Positions 26,396-35,366 of a DNA stretch of 64,000 nucleotides are shown one piece after another. The notes below the pieces were generated by a model. The model saw nothing but the letters and a program-made list of their open reading frames with translations, did no database searches and had not been told where the DNA came from. Source of the DNA: Desulfobulbus rhabdoformis (GTDB lineage Bacteria > Desulfobacterota > Desulfobulbia > Desulfobulbales > Desulfobulbaceae); contig NZ_JAFFQA010000007.1 of NCBI RefSeq assembly GCF_016919065.1, positions 62,001-126,000 on the forward strand. Direction: 5' to 3'. Position numbers and translations under genes: made by a program. Position 1 is the stretch's first letter; each line of letters opens with the position of its first letter.

Positions 26396-26411
26396 TTGTC
26401 ACAGATTCAGG
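26396..26411. repeat. Solo end of a family 2 repeat overlapping a response-regulator 3' end
   Basis: GTCACAGATTCAGG matches one terminus of family 2; the opposite terminus is not found. Read on the minus strand it provides the last codons (Leu-Asn-Leu) and the TGA stop of the gene ending at 26399. Confidence 0.45.
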
Positions 26412-27340
26412 GGATAGCTCCGGCAGGCCGCCACCAGTTTTTGATCAAGCCGGTCATCATGGACCATCTGCTCCAGGGCCTGCTGAGCTGATAAACCTGC
26501 CATCAGATGGTTGTCCAGAATCATGGCGGTCTGCAGAATACGGCCTCCCACGGTAGTCCGCGTTTCCTTTTCAGAAACGGGGAGAGGGGAAATCTCCGTC
26601 ATGGTTCCATAGGCCAGCATAATGATTTTTGAGACCTCCTCAAAGCCCGATACCTGACGGAGAAGGGCAAGCGCCTCTCCTGGATGTGCGGCAAGCATAG
26701 CGATTTCTTCGGGAGAAAGTGTGTTGCCTGTGTTGTATGTATGCAGGACCGCAGGGGGGATGCTCAGGCAACCAATATGGGAAAGCATCGCAGCCATTTC
26801 AACGAGCCAGAGTTCCTGATATTCTGATTCTCGTGCAATGTGCAGGCTGTAACGTTTCAATCTGTTTGTTGTCGCCAGGGCCTCTGGGGTCACCTGACCA
26901 AGAATTTGCGAAAGCAGGCCAACCGCACCGACCAGAGTCTCTTCTATTAGGTCCTGTTTGGCCTGGAGCATGCGATAATGCAGGGTTGCTTCTTGCAGGG
27001 TCGTCATCAATGTTTGTGTTTCACAGGGTTTGGTTAAAAAACGGAATACTTTTCCTGTGTTGGTGGCTTTGATGGCAGTTTCCTGGTCCGTATAGCCGGT
27101 GAGGAGAATTCTGACTGTCTCCGGGCTGATTTTATGGGCGAGCCTGAGTACCTCAATACCATCCATTTGGGGCATCTTCAAATCCGAGACAAGTACGGCA
27201 AACGGCCCCTGTTGGCGGAGTAGGTCAAGCCCTTGCTGACCACTTGTTGCGGTGTGGACCTCAAAATCTTTACGTAAGCTGCGTTGCATGGTTTGCAGCA
27301 GATTCGAGTCGTCGTCAATGAGAAGAATTCTGGTCTGCAT
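26399..27340 (-). CDS. Response regulator: receiver plus degenerate HD-GYP-like output domain
   Basis: A 313-residue protein. Residues 1-120 are a receiver with LLIDDDSN, acceptor Asp 53 in LVSDLKMPQMDG, and a threonine in ILLTGYTD. The output region from about 150 resembles an HD-GYP/HDOD phosphohydrolase fold. The metal-binding HD pair is replaced by SHIGCLSIPPAVL, and only HPGEALALL keeps a recognisable histidine, so c-di-GMP hydrolysis is doubtful. It follows the PAS kinase gene after 5 bp and is likely its partner. Its final codons come from a family 2 repeat end. Confidence 0.85.
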   Translation of the reverse strand: MQTRILLIDDDSNLLQTMQRSLRKDFEVHTATSGQQGLDLLRQQGPFAVLVSDLKMPQMDGIEVLRLAHKISPETVRILLTGYTDQETAIKATNTGKVFRFLTKPCETQTLMTTLQEATLHYRMLQAKQDLIEETLVGAVGLLSQILGQVTPEALATTNRLKRYSLHIARESEYQELWLVEMAAMLSHIGCLSIPPAVLHTYNTGNTLSPEEIAMLAAHPGEALALLRQVSGFEEVSKIIMLAYGTMTEISPLPVSEKETRTTVGGRILQTAMILDNHLMAGLSAQQALEQMVHDDRLDQKLVAACRSYPLNL

Positions 27341-27345
27341 GGTTT

Positions 27346-30300
27346 TTAGCTGGCCTGCTTGGGCTTGAGAGGAAGTCGAAGAGCGAACGTCGTCCCCTCA
27401 CCCGGAATAGAGTGGAATGTGATTTCTCCATCATGTTTGTTCACCATGATGTCATGGGCAATGGTCAGTCCCTGACCGGTCCCTTTTCCAACCTCCTTGG
27501 TGGTAAAGAACGGGTCAAAAATTCGTGCTTTGACCTTCCCAGGAATTCCTGTGCCGTTGTCTGTAACCAGAATTTCAACCCAACTGCCCAGGGAGCGGGT
27601 GGTAACGGTTATGAGCCCGGAGAGTTCAGGTTCCACGGCTTTGCGCATCTGGATTGCATGGGTCGCATTGATAATAAGGTTTAAGATGACCTGGTTGAAC
27701 TGATCCGGAAAACAGGGGACCAAAGGGAGAGCCTCGTCAAAATCGGTCTGCAGCTCGGCGTCGTATTTGTACTCATTACGGCAGACAATAAGTGTATTTT
27801 CAATGGTATGGTTGAGATCGGTCGCTTCTCGTTCCTGGACACCTGGATGACTGAATTCTTTCATGGCCGCAACGATTTTAGCCACACGATCAATACCATC
27901 AAGCGTCTCTTGTATGCTGGTAGGCACTTCTTCCAAAAGAAATTCAAGATCCTGGTCTGCCAGCTCCTCTCTAGCCGGAGAGGGCATAGCCGCTGGTTCT
28001 ATTTTTTCCAGAGCAGCGAGCAGTGGCTGTAACTCATCAAACGACTGCTTAAAAAAGGAAACATTATTTTGCACATACTGCATCGGTGTGTTGAGCTCAT
28101 GGGCAATACCGGCAGCGAGCTGGCCGATGGCCTCAAGTTTTTGGGCCTGGAGCAGTTGACGCTGCAGGTTGGAAAGTTCGGTGACATCGCGCTTGATGGC
28201 GACGAAATGGGTGAGTTCCCCTGCATCATTACGTACCGGTGAGACTGTGGCGTCCTCTTCCATCATCGTGCCATCCTTACGATGCGTGTTGAAACGGCCG
28301 TTCCATGCCTTGCCCTCGTTCATAGCTTGACGCAGCTCATCTTTGATCTTCACATCAACCTGCTCGTCACGGAATATTAACGGTGGTTCACCGATCAGTT
28401 CTTCCTCGCTGTAGCCGCTGTTGTGAATCGCCGCCGGGTTGACATACTCAACAAGCTCTTCAATGGAGGAGATATAGATCGAGTCCCCGGTCTGCTCAAT
28501 CACGGTTGCCAGCAGACGTCGTTCCTCCTCGGCCTGACGTTCATCGGTTATATCCTCAATCGACATTACCGAAGCGACACCCTGAAGCACAGCAATGAAA
28601 ACCGCATTGCAGCGAAAATAACCTCTGAAATGGCCTTGCTGCATTGCAATAGTGAAGGAGTCTTGCTCCTGTTGAGCGCTGGTCATTTGGTCAATGAATC
28701 GCTGTTCGCATTCTTCTACGGGGATAGCAAAATGATTGGCCCAGGTCTCGACCAGCTGACGAAAGGCCCGATTGCTCTCCACGATCTGCAGCTCGGGAGA
28801 GAGGGCGACAAGACCACTGGGAATGATGTCAAACAGGGTTTCAATGTACTCCTTCTGCTCTCCGATTTTATCCATGGCCCTGCGGAGATGCGATATGTCC
28901 TTGGCCCCGGCCACAACGCCGGTGATGTTCCCTTCATCGTTTTTCAGGAGCTTGATATTAAACGACATGGGCAGGCGGTCACCGTTTTTGTGACGGTAGC
29001 AGAGTTCAACATTGCGCCGTTCCTGGGGCGTGAGCAGGTTGATCTCGCTTTCTGTGGTGTAAAAGGCAAAAGCCTGTTGGACATGCTCAGGGGTATCGTG
29101 AAAAATCTCTGTAACCTTGCGGCCTAAAAGTTCTTTTTCGTCATAGCCCAGCAGATCACAGGTGGCCTGGTTGACACGAATGATGGTGAGGTAGGTATTG
29201 ACGACGATAAGGGTATCAAGAAAGTCGCGGATAATTGCATCGGATTCTTGTTTGGCTTTTCCCTGAAGAGCAACAGCCTGCTTATGCTGGGTGATATCCT
29301 GATGAATGCCAAAGGCCCGTAACGCGTTTCCCTGAGAATCTTTTTGCACGACCTTGGCGATATCCTGGATCCAGACCCAGGTGCCGTTTTTATGGCGCAT
29401 GCGGTATTCTGCCGAAAAAACGGGGGATTTGCCGGCGGCATGTGAGGTAAGGGCTGTGACCACATCCTCAGCGTCCTCTGGGTGGAGGAGTTGTATCCAG
29501 TCATTAAGATGGTCCGGTTCATCGCCCAAAGAGTATCCGAGCATGGACCAGTAACGCTCATTACATTCGACCTGGTTGTCCAGTGGGTTCCAACTCCAGG
29601 TTCCCAACTGGGCTCCCTCCAACACCAGTTCCAATTCTTCTTTTTTTTCAGCAACGGCACGTTCCCGTATGTTTGCTTCCTGAAGGGATGTCTCCAGGAT
29701 CAGGCGTTTGGCACCAGCACGAAAAATAAAGGCGGCAGAGATAAACGCCGCCAGAGAGAGAACTATCAGGCTGGCAAATGAATAAAATTGACTTCGCTGC
29801 TGATTGAGTACGCTGCCATCTTCAAGAACAAGCAACTTCATGGCGTAGGCTGGGATGGCTGCAAAAAAGAGTGTCGACTTATCGTTTGTTGCTGCTTCCG
29901 AATTTTGGAGGCCCAGTTGGGGCTGTTCGATAAGAATTGGAGATTCGTGTGTATCTATGAGCGGCATGAATAGCGCAGGTGTCGGTGTGCCCCTGGTGAA
30001 GGTGTGATAGGCAATGCTCTTGTTGTGGGTAATAATCAGGCTTCCGGGCAGGTCGCGCAGCAGGTAGTTGACAAAGGTCCGGTATTGCAGCACTCCCTGG
30101 ACAAATCCCTGGATCTGATTGTTGACAAATACCGGGCAGGTAAAATGAATCAACCCGTTCCCCTGGTTGGTAATGGCAACCGTATTTTTTTCAAACAGAC
30201 TCAGGTCGGTGGTTGTGCGTTTCCAACGGCTTGAAGTGGCTGGCCACTGCACCATGATCTCACCGTTGCTTGCAATCAGCAGTAAGGATGAATAGATGGC

Positions 30301-30651
30301 AGTGTTTCCCAGAAGGCTGTTTTCGACCTTTTCGTGGAAATGTCGGCTGATGTTGTTGAGGCTTGCCCGTAGACCATAGGCCATAGTCATGCCTAGGGCT
30401 CGGTTGACAAAAAAGCTGGTCACAGTCGTGGAGCCAGCCAGTGAGCGGATATCATTTTCCCGTTCACTGAAAAAATACTCCAGGCTGCGTGCCCGGTCCT
30501 CGAGGTTCTGCTGGAATCGCTCAAGGTTTGCATGATGCAAGGAATTTTGGGCAACATAATTGACAATGATCAGGCCGCTGATAACAGCGGCCATGCAGGT
30601 CAAGGCCAGAAGAGAGAGAAGGCTGGCGGATGAGCTTTTTTTCAAGGGCAT
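27346..30651 (-). CDS. Multi-PAS membrane sensor histidine kinase
   Basis: An 1101-residue kinase. A first membrane helix (SLLALTCMAAVISGLIIVNYV) leads into a periplasmic Cache-like sensor to about residue 285, and a second helix (FASLIVLSLAAFISAAFIF) follows. Four PAS domains come next, starting near LVLEGAQLGTWSWNPLDN, RDFLDTLIVVNTYLTIIRVN, TLFDIIPSGLVALSPELQ and VIEQTGDSIYISSIEELV. The dimerisation/phosphoacceptor segment is AIGQLAAGIAHELNTPMQYV. ATP-binding boxes are NLIINATHAIQ, VTDNGTGIPG and GTGQGLTIAHDIMV. It lies between a periplasmic binding protein gene (24 bp upstream) and a response regulator gene (5 bp downstream), an evident three-gene signalling unit. Confidence 0.93.
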   Translation of the reverse strand: MPLKKSSSASLLSLLALTCMAAVISGLIIVNYVAQNSLHHANLERFQQNLEDRARSLEYFFSERENDIRSLAGSTTVTSFFVNRALGMTMAYGLRASLNNISRHFHEKVENSLLGNTAIYSSLLLIASNGEIMVQWPATSSRWKRTTTDLSLFEKNTVAITNQGNGLIHFTCPVFVNNQIQGFVQGVLQYRTFVNYLLRDLPGSLIITHNKSIAYHTFTRGTPTPALFMPLIDTHESPILIEQPQLGLQNSEAATNDKSTLFFAAIPAYAMKLLVLEDGSVLNQQRSQFYSFASLIVLSLAAFISAAFIFRAGAKRLILETSLQEANIRERAVAEKKEELELVLEGAQLGTWSWNPLDNQVECNERYWSMLGYSLGDEPDHLNDWIQLLHPEDAEDVVTALTSHAAGKSPVFSAEYRMRHKNGTWVWIQDIAKVVQKDSQGNALRAFGIHQDITQHKQAVALQGKAKQESDAIIRDFLDTLIVVNTYLTIIRVNQATCDLLGYDEKELLGRKVTEIFHDTPEHVQQAFAFYTTESEINLLTPQERRNVELCYRHKNGDRLPMSFNIKLLKNDEGNITGVVAGAKDISHLRRAMDKIGEQKEYIETLFDIIPSGLVALSPELQIVESNRAFRQLVETWANHFAIPVEECEQRFIDQMTSAQQEQDSFTIAMQQGHFRGYFRCNAVFIAVLQGVASVMSIEDITDERQAEEERRLLATVIEQTGDSIYISSIEELVEYVNPAAIHNSGYSEEELIGEPPLIFRDEQVDVKIKDELRQAMNEGKAWNGRFNTHRKDGTMMEEDATVSPVRNDAGELTHFVAIKRDVTELSNLQRQLLQAQKLEAIGQLAAGIAHELNTPMQYVQNNVSFFKQSFDELQPLLAALEKIEPAAMPSPAREELADQDLEFLLEEVPTSIQETLDGIDRVAKIVAAMKEFSHPGVQEREATDLNHTIENTLIVCRNEYKYDAELQTDFDEALPLVPCFPDQFNQVILNLIINATHAIQMRKAVEPELSGLITVTTRSLGSWVEILVTDNGTGIPGKVKARIFDPFFTTKEVGKGTGQGLTIAHDIMVNKHDGEITFHSIPGEGTTFALRLPLKPKQAS

Positions 30652-30675
30652 GGAAGACCGGTGCGAAAGGTGGCC

Positions 30676-31575
30676 TTATTGGCCCTCAACAGGGGGCACA
30701 TCGTGAAAAAAATGGGGATAGTAAGAAAAAACATCGGGGTAGTATTTTTTTACCAGAGCAGCATAGGTGCCATCTTTTTTGAGATCCTCGTAAAATTGGG
30801 CAAATGCTTTTTGGAGTTCCGGCGACTCTTTACGAAATCCCACGCCCATAACCTGTTGCTTGGAGACGGGGCCTAAAATTTTAACCTGACCAGGCCATTT
30901 TACAAGAGCCACCAGGGCATCGGCGACATCAAGCAGGGATGTGTCGGCTTCGCCTTGCAATATTGCCGGGGCAAGCTGGTTGAGGGTGCCGGCGAAGAGA
31001 ATAGGCTTGGCATTAACAGCTTGAAGTTTATAGAGTTGTGGGTCAAGACAGGTGCCGCTGATGCCCAGGACGGTTTTGTCTGCGAGCAGGGCCTTTGTCT
31101 CTACGATATCTTTCTCGATGTCACCGCTGGGGGTAATGGGCTGCAAGGAGGAATTGGCAGCGGCGATCAACCAGACCTGTGTGGGAAAGGTGGGGGCAGA
31201 GTAATCAAGCAGTGCTTTTCTCCAGGGCAGGATGGTGAGGCCATTGGCTATAACATCGCCTTTGATGGGCATACTGCCTGTGAGATGGACGTCATTTCCA
31301 TGTACAGTGTACAGTTTGCCCGTAAGCTCGCTGATAACGTTTTTCCAGTCTGTTTGTACATACTCGTAGCGGACACCGAGTTTTTCTGCAAACAGACGCA
31401 TGAGTTCCACGTCCAGACCATGGTTTGCAGCGGCGACAAAATTCGCATAAGGAACTCCAAGGTGTCGAAGAACACCCTCTCTCTGAATGTCTTTGAGGTC
31501 TCTGGCCAAGCCTACGCTGAGTGAGAACGTTATGAGGGTGAGCAGCAGGGGTAAAGCAGTGAATAACCTTTTCAT
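30676..31575 (-). CDS. Periplasmic solute-binding protein (family 3), likely sensory
   Basis: About 299 residues from the ATG at 31575, placed 7 bases after AGGAGG; the frame opens at 31623. The signal peptide is LFTALPLLLTLITFSLSVGLA. RDLKDIQREGVLRHLGVPYANF, then LDVELMRLFAEKLGVRYEYV, are typical of amino-acid-type (SBP_bac_3) binding proteins. The C-terminal FAQFYEDLKKDGTYAALVKKYYP closes the fold. No transporter genes adjoin it, and the next gene is a Cache/PAS kinase. It probably presents a ligand to that kinase rather than to an ABC permease, though an unlinked transporter is possible. Confidence 0.87.
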   Translation of the reverse strand: MKRLFTALPLLLTLITFSLSVGLARDLKDIQREGVLRHLGVPYANFVAAANHGLDVELMRLFAEKLGVRYEYVQTDWKNVISELTGKLYTVHGNDVHLTGSMPIKGDVIANGLTILPWRKALLDYSAPTFPTQVWLIAAANSSLQPITPSGDIEKDIVETKALLADKTVLGISGTCLDPQLYKLQAVNAKPILFAGTLNQLAPAILQGEADTSLLDVADALVALVKWPGQVKILGPVSKQQVMGVGFRKESPELQKAFAQFYEDLKKDGTYAALVKKYYPDVFSYYPHFFHDVPPVEGQ

Positions 31576-31849
31576 CGGTGTCTCCTCCTTTGGAGTATAC
31601 TTCTCTTGGAGTGGTGAAAACATGGTAGCATGCGACCTTCCTGATGAACAGGGTTGGGGGCCTATTTTACTTCAAAAGGTTCGATTCTTTGCTTGGAGGC
31701 GAGGACCTTCAAAGCAACTCCCATGCTTGAGCAAATTTAGGTTAGGCGGAGAATTGAAAGCCCTGTTAGGAATAATTATTGTTAGTCGTTGTGAGAATTT
31801 TATGATATTATGAAGAAAGATATACACTGGTAAAAAAACAAGCCTCATA

Positions 31850-31971
31850 CCCAAATCCGTGACGGCGGGTTGTTACTGAACAACGCATCCTTTTAATAAG
31901 ACGACGTATTTTTACAAAATCATGTATTGTCCAGTTGCACCCGACGCCCTGATGAATGCTCACGGATTCAG
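31850..31971. mobile_element. MITE-like element, family 2, medium form (122 bp)
   Basis: It starts CCCAAATCCGTGACGGCGG, ends CACGGATTCAG, and is flanked by TCATA on both sides (31845-31849 and 31972-31976). The remaining 31576-31849 is the gene-free leader of the binding-protein gene. The element ends 23 bp before the pilZ start and includes a spurious ATG in frame with pilZ. Confidence 0.8.
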
Positions 31972-31994
31972 TCATAATTTTGGAGGAGTCCCCC

Positions 31995-32429
31995 ATGGAG
32001 AAAAAGGTGAATTGGGATTCGATTCCTTCCCTGGAAGGATTAGAAGTAGATTGGGACTATGAAAAAAAGAATGTCCGAGATAAACGGGCCTTTGTTCGTC
32101 TTGATCTCAATGATATGGGGCAACTGTTCGAGGTCAATGAGATCCCTGTGAAGGTGGCAACTGTGCAACGAGTGCTTCAAGGGACGCTCCTTGATCTCAG
32201 TACGGGAGGTGCTGCCGTACTGCTGAATACATCTCTTGATCAGGGACAAGCCCTCAAGATTGGATTTATTTTAAATACAGTCCGTGTGTTAGCTAAAGGG
32301 CAGGTGCGACACGTGCAACACCTGGAGCAGGGGTATAAATTAGGCATACAGTTTGTTGACCTGGATCCCAAGATAGGAGAGTTTATCGGGGGATTGTATG
32401 CATCAAAGGTTTTCCGTCACGCCTACTGA
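31995..32429 (+). CDS. PilZ-domain protein (c-di-GMP binding)
   Basis: A 144-residue protein. The c-di-GMP motifs are both present: RxxxR in KRAFVR (Arg 31 and Arg 35) and D-x-S-x-x-G in LLDLSTGG (residues 66-72). The beta-barrel continues with GQVRHVQHLEQGYKLGIQFVDLD. It should act as a cytoplasmic c-di-GMP effector; the target is unknown. The start at 31995 follows GGAGGAG. The longer frame from 31956 begins inside a family 2 repeat and is not credible. Confidence 0.9.
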   Translation: MEKKVNWDSIPSLEGLEVDWDYEKKNVRDKRAFVRLDLNDMGQLFEVNEIPVKVATVQRVLQGTLLDLSTGGAAVLLNTSLDQGQALKIGFILNTVRVLAKGQVRHVQHLEQGYKLGIQFVDLDPKIGEFIGGLYASKVFRHAY

Positions 32430-32450
32430 TTCCCCTCATTTGGGGGATCT

Positions 32451-32486
32451 CAGTGAACAAGAGGCCTCAAGGCCACTTGTTCACTG
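32451..32486. terminator. Bidirectional stem-loop between pilZ and the IHF/HU gene
   Basis: CAGTGAACAAG and CTTGTTCACTG form a perfect 11-bp stem, with AGGCCTCAAGGCC pairing again in the loop. A second small stem (CCCC/GGGG) precedes it. It lies between two convergent genes; no T run follows. Confidence 0.5.
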
Positions 32487-32517
32487 CTGACTCTCCGTTT
32501 CCCCACAAGTATTCTGT

Positions 32518-32799
32518 CTAGTTTACCTTTGAGCGGAGTTTTCCTGACGGCTTAAAAGTGACCACCCGCCGTGCATCAAGCATCAATTCCTCACCGGTTT
32601 GCGGATTTCTTCCTCGGCGCAGACGCTTGTCTTTGATTTTGAACTTACCAAACCCACTTAAAAGAAGATGCTCCCCTGAGATAAGAGAGTTTTTGGCCAG
32701 GCTGAGGAAGAGTTCCACTGCCCGGGTCGAGCGCATTTTGGTCATCTCGGGATGCGAATGGTAAATTTGGCGGACAAGATCAGCTTTGGTGATGGTCAT
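32518..32799 (-). CDS. Integration host factor/HU-type DNA-binding protein (IhfA-like)
   Basis: A 93-residue protein from the ATG at 32799, 5-6 bases after AAGGAGG. It opens MTITKADLVRQIYHS and contains LLLSGFGKFKIKDKRLRRGRNPQTGEE, the beta-ribbon arm with the DNA-intercalating proline of the HU/IHF family. The length and sequence suggest IhfA more than HU. IHF bends DNA and assists sigma-54 promoters and recombination. A short family 2 element lies 43 bp upstream of the start. The in-frame extension to 32886 runs into that element and is unlikely. Confidence 0.9.
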   Translation of the reverse strand: MTITKADLVRQIYHSHPEMTKMRSTRAVELFLSLAKNSLISGEHLLLSGFGKFKIKDKRLRRGRNPQTGEELMLDARRVVTFKPSGKLRSKVN

Positions 32800-32842
32800 G
32801 GAATCCTCCTTGCGTGTTGTACAACCAGTCAATTGGCAATGT

Positions 32843-32912
32843 CCTGAATCCGTGACGGCCGGTGACCCAAAAGATGCGTTGTTCAATATCCACCCGTCGT
32901 CACAGATTCAGG
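32843..32912. mobile_element. MITE-like element, family 2, short form (70 bp)
   Basis: It starts CCTGAATCCGTGACGGCCG, ends GTCACAGATTCAGG, and has a perfect 5-bp flanking repeat AATGT (32838-32842 and 32913-32917). It lies in the leader of the IHF/HU gene. Confidence 0.85.
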
Positions 32913-32996
32913 AATGTATTCTCAGACCCCCTGTGGCAAGTGATGCGCCATTTTGGATTGCGAAAAAAAATCGTTGTAACCTCCTTGAATTCAAAT

Positions 32997-33032
32997 AAAA
33001 AAAGAAGAGAGTTGTGAACAGCCTCTCTTCTT
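32997..33032 (-). terminator. Rho-independent terminator after the 5'-nucleotidase gene
   Basis: On the minus strand AAGAAGAGAG and CTCTCTTCTT pair into a 10-bp stem with an 11-base loop, followed by a T-rich run. It lies about 70 bp beyond the stop of the nucleotidase gene. Confidence 0.7.
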
Positions 33033-33102
33033 GACACTGCGTCCCTCTCTCAAATTGACAGGCTGAGGAGGGAAATATCTCAATATGCAAGAGAGCGACC
33101 TC

Positions 33103-34995
33103 TCAAGGCGTATCTATAAAATTTTGCGTGGAGTATTGCGCCTCTTTAAGTGGAGCAATGACTTTCGTGGTTCCAGGCAGACTGTCTATATAGGCGAGAA
33201 AGGCCTCTGCATAGTCAAGGCCGACATCAATTCGCCTCGATCCGGTGATGCTTTTCAGTGTGGTGAAGGAATCGTTGCCATCGGCCAGATAAGAGATGGT
33301 CACCACCTTGTAGGTCCGCTCAAGTTCAAAGGGGGCGTAGCTGCCGTCTTTTTCTCGAATTTCCAGTTGGCTAATCCGACTTCCCTTGGGCTGATTCAGG
33401 TCGATCTGCCAGCGCAAGCCCCCGGCATAGGGATAGCTGCCGGTGTTTTGATTGGGGCCGACGACGCCCTCCACCGCATCTTCCAGGGTATCTTTAATTT
33501 CCTGTCCGGTCGCATTGAGTTGGACCAGAGTGTTTTTAAACGGGAGCACCGTATAGATATCTTTGACCGTGATCGGTCCGGGAGAAAGGTCGATCCGGAC
33601 CCCGCCTCCGTTTTGCAGCGATAGGTCTGCCTCAAAAAACCTGCGTCCCTGATGAAGAAATGCCTCGGCCACAAGTTGCTGCACATCACCCCCATGCGCG
33701 TTGACCCGTGGGTTCTGATTGCAGACATCCCCCAGAGTGGAGCGGGAGGTGTCCCGCTTGGCCCCTGGCACCCGTCGCAGACAGAGATTTTGATCTGCCT
33801 GGGCAATCACCTTGTCGCCCAGAGCCTCTTTCTCCTTTTTATAAGGAGCTAGGATTGCGGTAGCCTTGGCATCCGGTGTGGTGATGCGAAGAAAGCCCGA
33901 TTGGGAAATATCCTTCCGAACCGCTGCCTCTTCTTGAGGGGAAAGTGGCTGACCATCTGCGTGGCTGAACTGATTACCAATGAGCAGCCAGGGGGTGCCG
34001 TCACAGCTCTTCACCTGTCCATAGGGATCGAAGGTGACGTTGAGTTCGCCAACCACATAACTGTACTGCCAGGCCTGGGTAATGCAGACTTGGTTGCCGT
34101 CGCGATCGACGGTCTGTGTGGGGTAAGGCCCTTCAGGGGTGAGGCCATATTGCGTCAATGTCTCCGGACCAAGCAGTGAGTGGGAATCTCCACCGATGAT
34201 AACGTCAACTCCCGAGAGTTTTGCGGCAAGTTCCTGATCTCGCTGGTAGCCAATGTGGGTCGAGAGGATGATCTTATTCACCCCCAGTTTTGTGAGTTTG
34301 TCGATCTCCTCCTGCGCACTCTGGGCCTCGTCGAGAAATATCGTGTCCGGGTCGGGCTGGGAGGAATGTTTTGTCTTTCCGGAAACGGTCAGGCCTATGA
34401 TCCCGATTTTTTCGCCGTTTCGTTCCAAAACCACGGAGGGCAGGATGGCCTCGGGGGGCTTGGCGTCATGCAGGGGCGAACTGGTGCCAAAACGTACATT
34501 GGCACTGAGCATAGGTGTGTGGCAGGTCTCGCTGTGCAGGTAGCCCATCAGTTTTTTGACTCCCGCATCGGTGTTGTCAAACTCATGGTTACCGAGAATA
34601 AAACTGTCAAAGCAGACCGTATTCATCAGCGCACTATCCGCCTTGCCTTCACTCAGGGTAAAGTAGAGGTCACCTGTGCTGGCGTCACCACTATGCATCT
34701 TGATGACATTGTCTGACTGGGCCGTCAATTTATGCATGGCCGTGGTCACCCGTGGAAAGCCACCCCGTTCCAGACTGATCAGCTCTCGTTTATCTCCGGT
34801 CAACAGAAGGAGTTTGGCCTGTTCTGCGTCCAGGTGTGAATGGTGATCGTTGATGTGGAGCATGGTAAGAGAAAAATCTGGCTGAGGCTTGAATAGACTG
34901 CTGCAACCAGCAAGACACAAGCAAAGGATGATGGCCAGAAAGGGCAGAGAGAACTGCCTGTTGATACGAGGTGAGCGAGTCTGTCGGAGTTTCAT
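33103..34995 (-). CDS. 5'-nucleotidase/UshA-family lipoprotein
   Basis: A 630-residue protein with a lipoprotein signal (LCLCLAGC, Cys 31), so it is probably anchored to a membrane facing the periplasm or outside. The metallophosphatase domain has LHINDHHSHLD near residue 46, FILGNHEFDNTD near 140, LSTHIGYQRD and IIGGDSHSLLG. The C-terminal nucleotidase domain has NGGGVRIDLSPGPIT and LPFKNTLVQLNATGQEI. Such enzymes hydrolyse nucleotides, UDP-sugars or NAD to recover nucleosides and phosphate. Substrate preference cannot be judged. It is a single-gene unit, divergent from lepB. Confidence 0.92.
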   Translation of the reverse strand: MKLRQTRSPRINRQFSLPFLAIILCLCLAGCSSLFKPQPDFSLTMLHINDHHSHLDAEQAKLLLLTGDKRELISLERGGFPRVTTAMHKLTAQSDNVIKMHSGDASTGDLYFTLSEGKADSALMNTVCFDSFILGNHEFDNTDAGVKKLMGYLHSETCHTPMLSANVRFGTSSPLHDAKPPEAILPSVVLERNGEKIGIIGLTVSGKTKHSSQPDPDTIFLDEAQSAQEEIDKLTKLGVNKIILSTHIGYQRDQELAAKLSGVDVIIGGDSHSLLGPETLTQYGLTPEGPYPTQTVDRDGNQVCITQAWQYSYVVGELNVTFDPYGQVKSCDGTPWLLIGNQFSHADGQPLSPQEEAAVRKDISQSGFLRITTPDAKATAILAPYKKEKEALGDKVIAQADQNLCLRRVPGAKRDTSRSTLGDVCNQNPRVNAHGGDVQQLVAEAFLHQGRRFFEADLSLQNGGGVRIDLSPGPITVKDIYTVLPFKNTLVQLNATGQEIKDTLEDAVEGVVGPNQNTGSYPYAGGLRWQIDLNQPKGSRISQLEIREKDGSYAPFELERTYKVVTISYLADGNDSFTTLKSITGSRRIDVGLDYAEAFLAYIDSLPGTTKVIAPLKEAQYSTQNFIDTP

Positions 34996-35366
34996 CGGGT
35001 GCAGGGGGTTTTGAGGAAAAATACTTCTGCAAAAGGCGTTTTCGAAGAAGCTGGGTACAGTATTTTTGTCGCGGGTAAAATAATGCCATGACAGAGGGGC
35101 CAGGCCCCAAAGAGCAGATGAAATATTGTATACGCAAAGCGCTCAAACCGCCTAAAAGTATTTGCTGGTCATTGGTGCTAAAACCTGCTTGAATTTTATT
35201 GATCCTTCGGGTAGCCTTGGCCAAATTTGGTGGCCCTGATCGGTCACCGAAATTTACCAAAAACGCAATGTAATAACAATGGGTTATGTTGCGAGTATGT
35301 CTTTTTGCATCTCCTTGCAAACAAGACTGGTTGTTTTCTCCTGCCCCCATACCTACAGGCACCTCC
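34996..35366. other. Intergenic region between the divergent nucleotidase and lepB genes
   Basis: It holds the promoters of both genes. Frames in it have no credible coding character. If lepB starts at the ATG at 35286 instead of the GTG at 35367, the right end is coding. Confidence 0.35.

Noticed and set aside
31956..31994. Upstream ATG extending the PilZ protein.
   Set aside because: It lies inside a family 2 repeat; GGAGGAG precedes the internal ATG at 31995.
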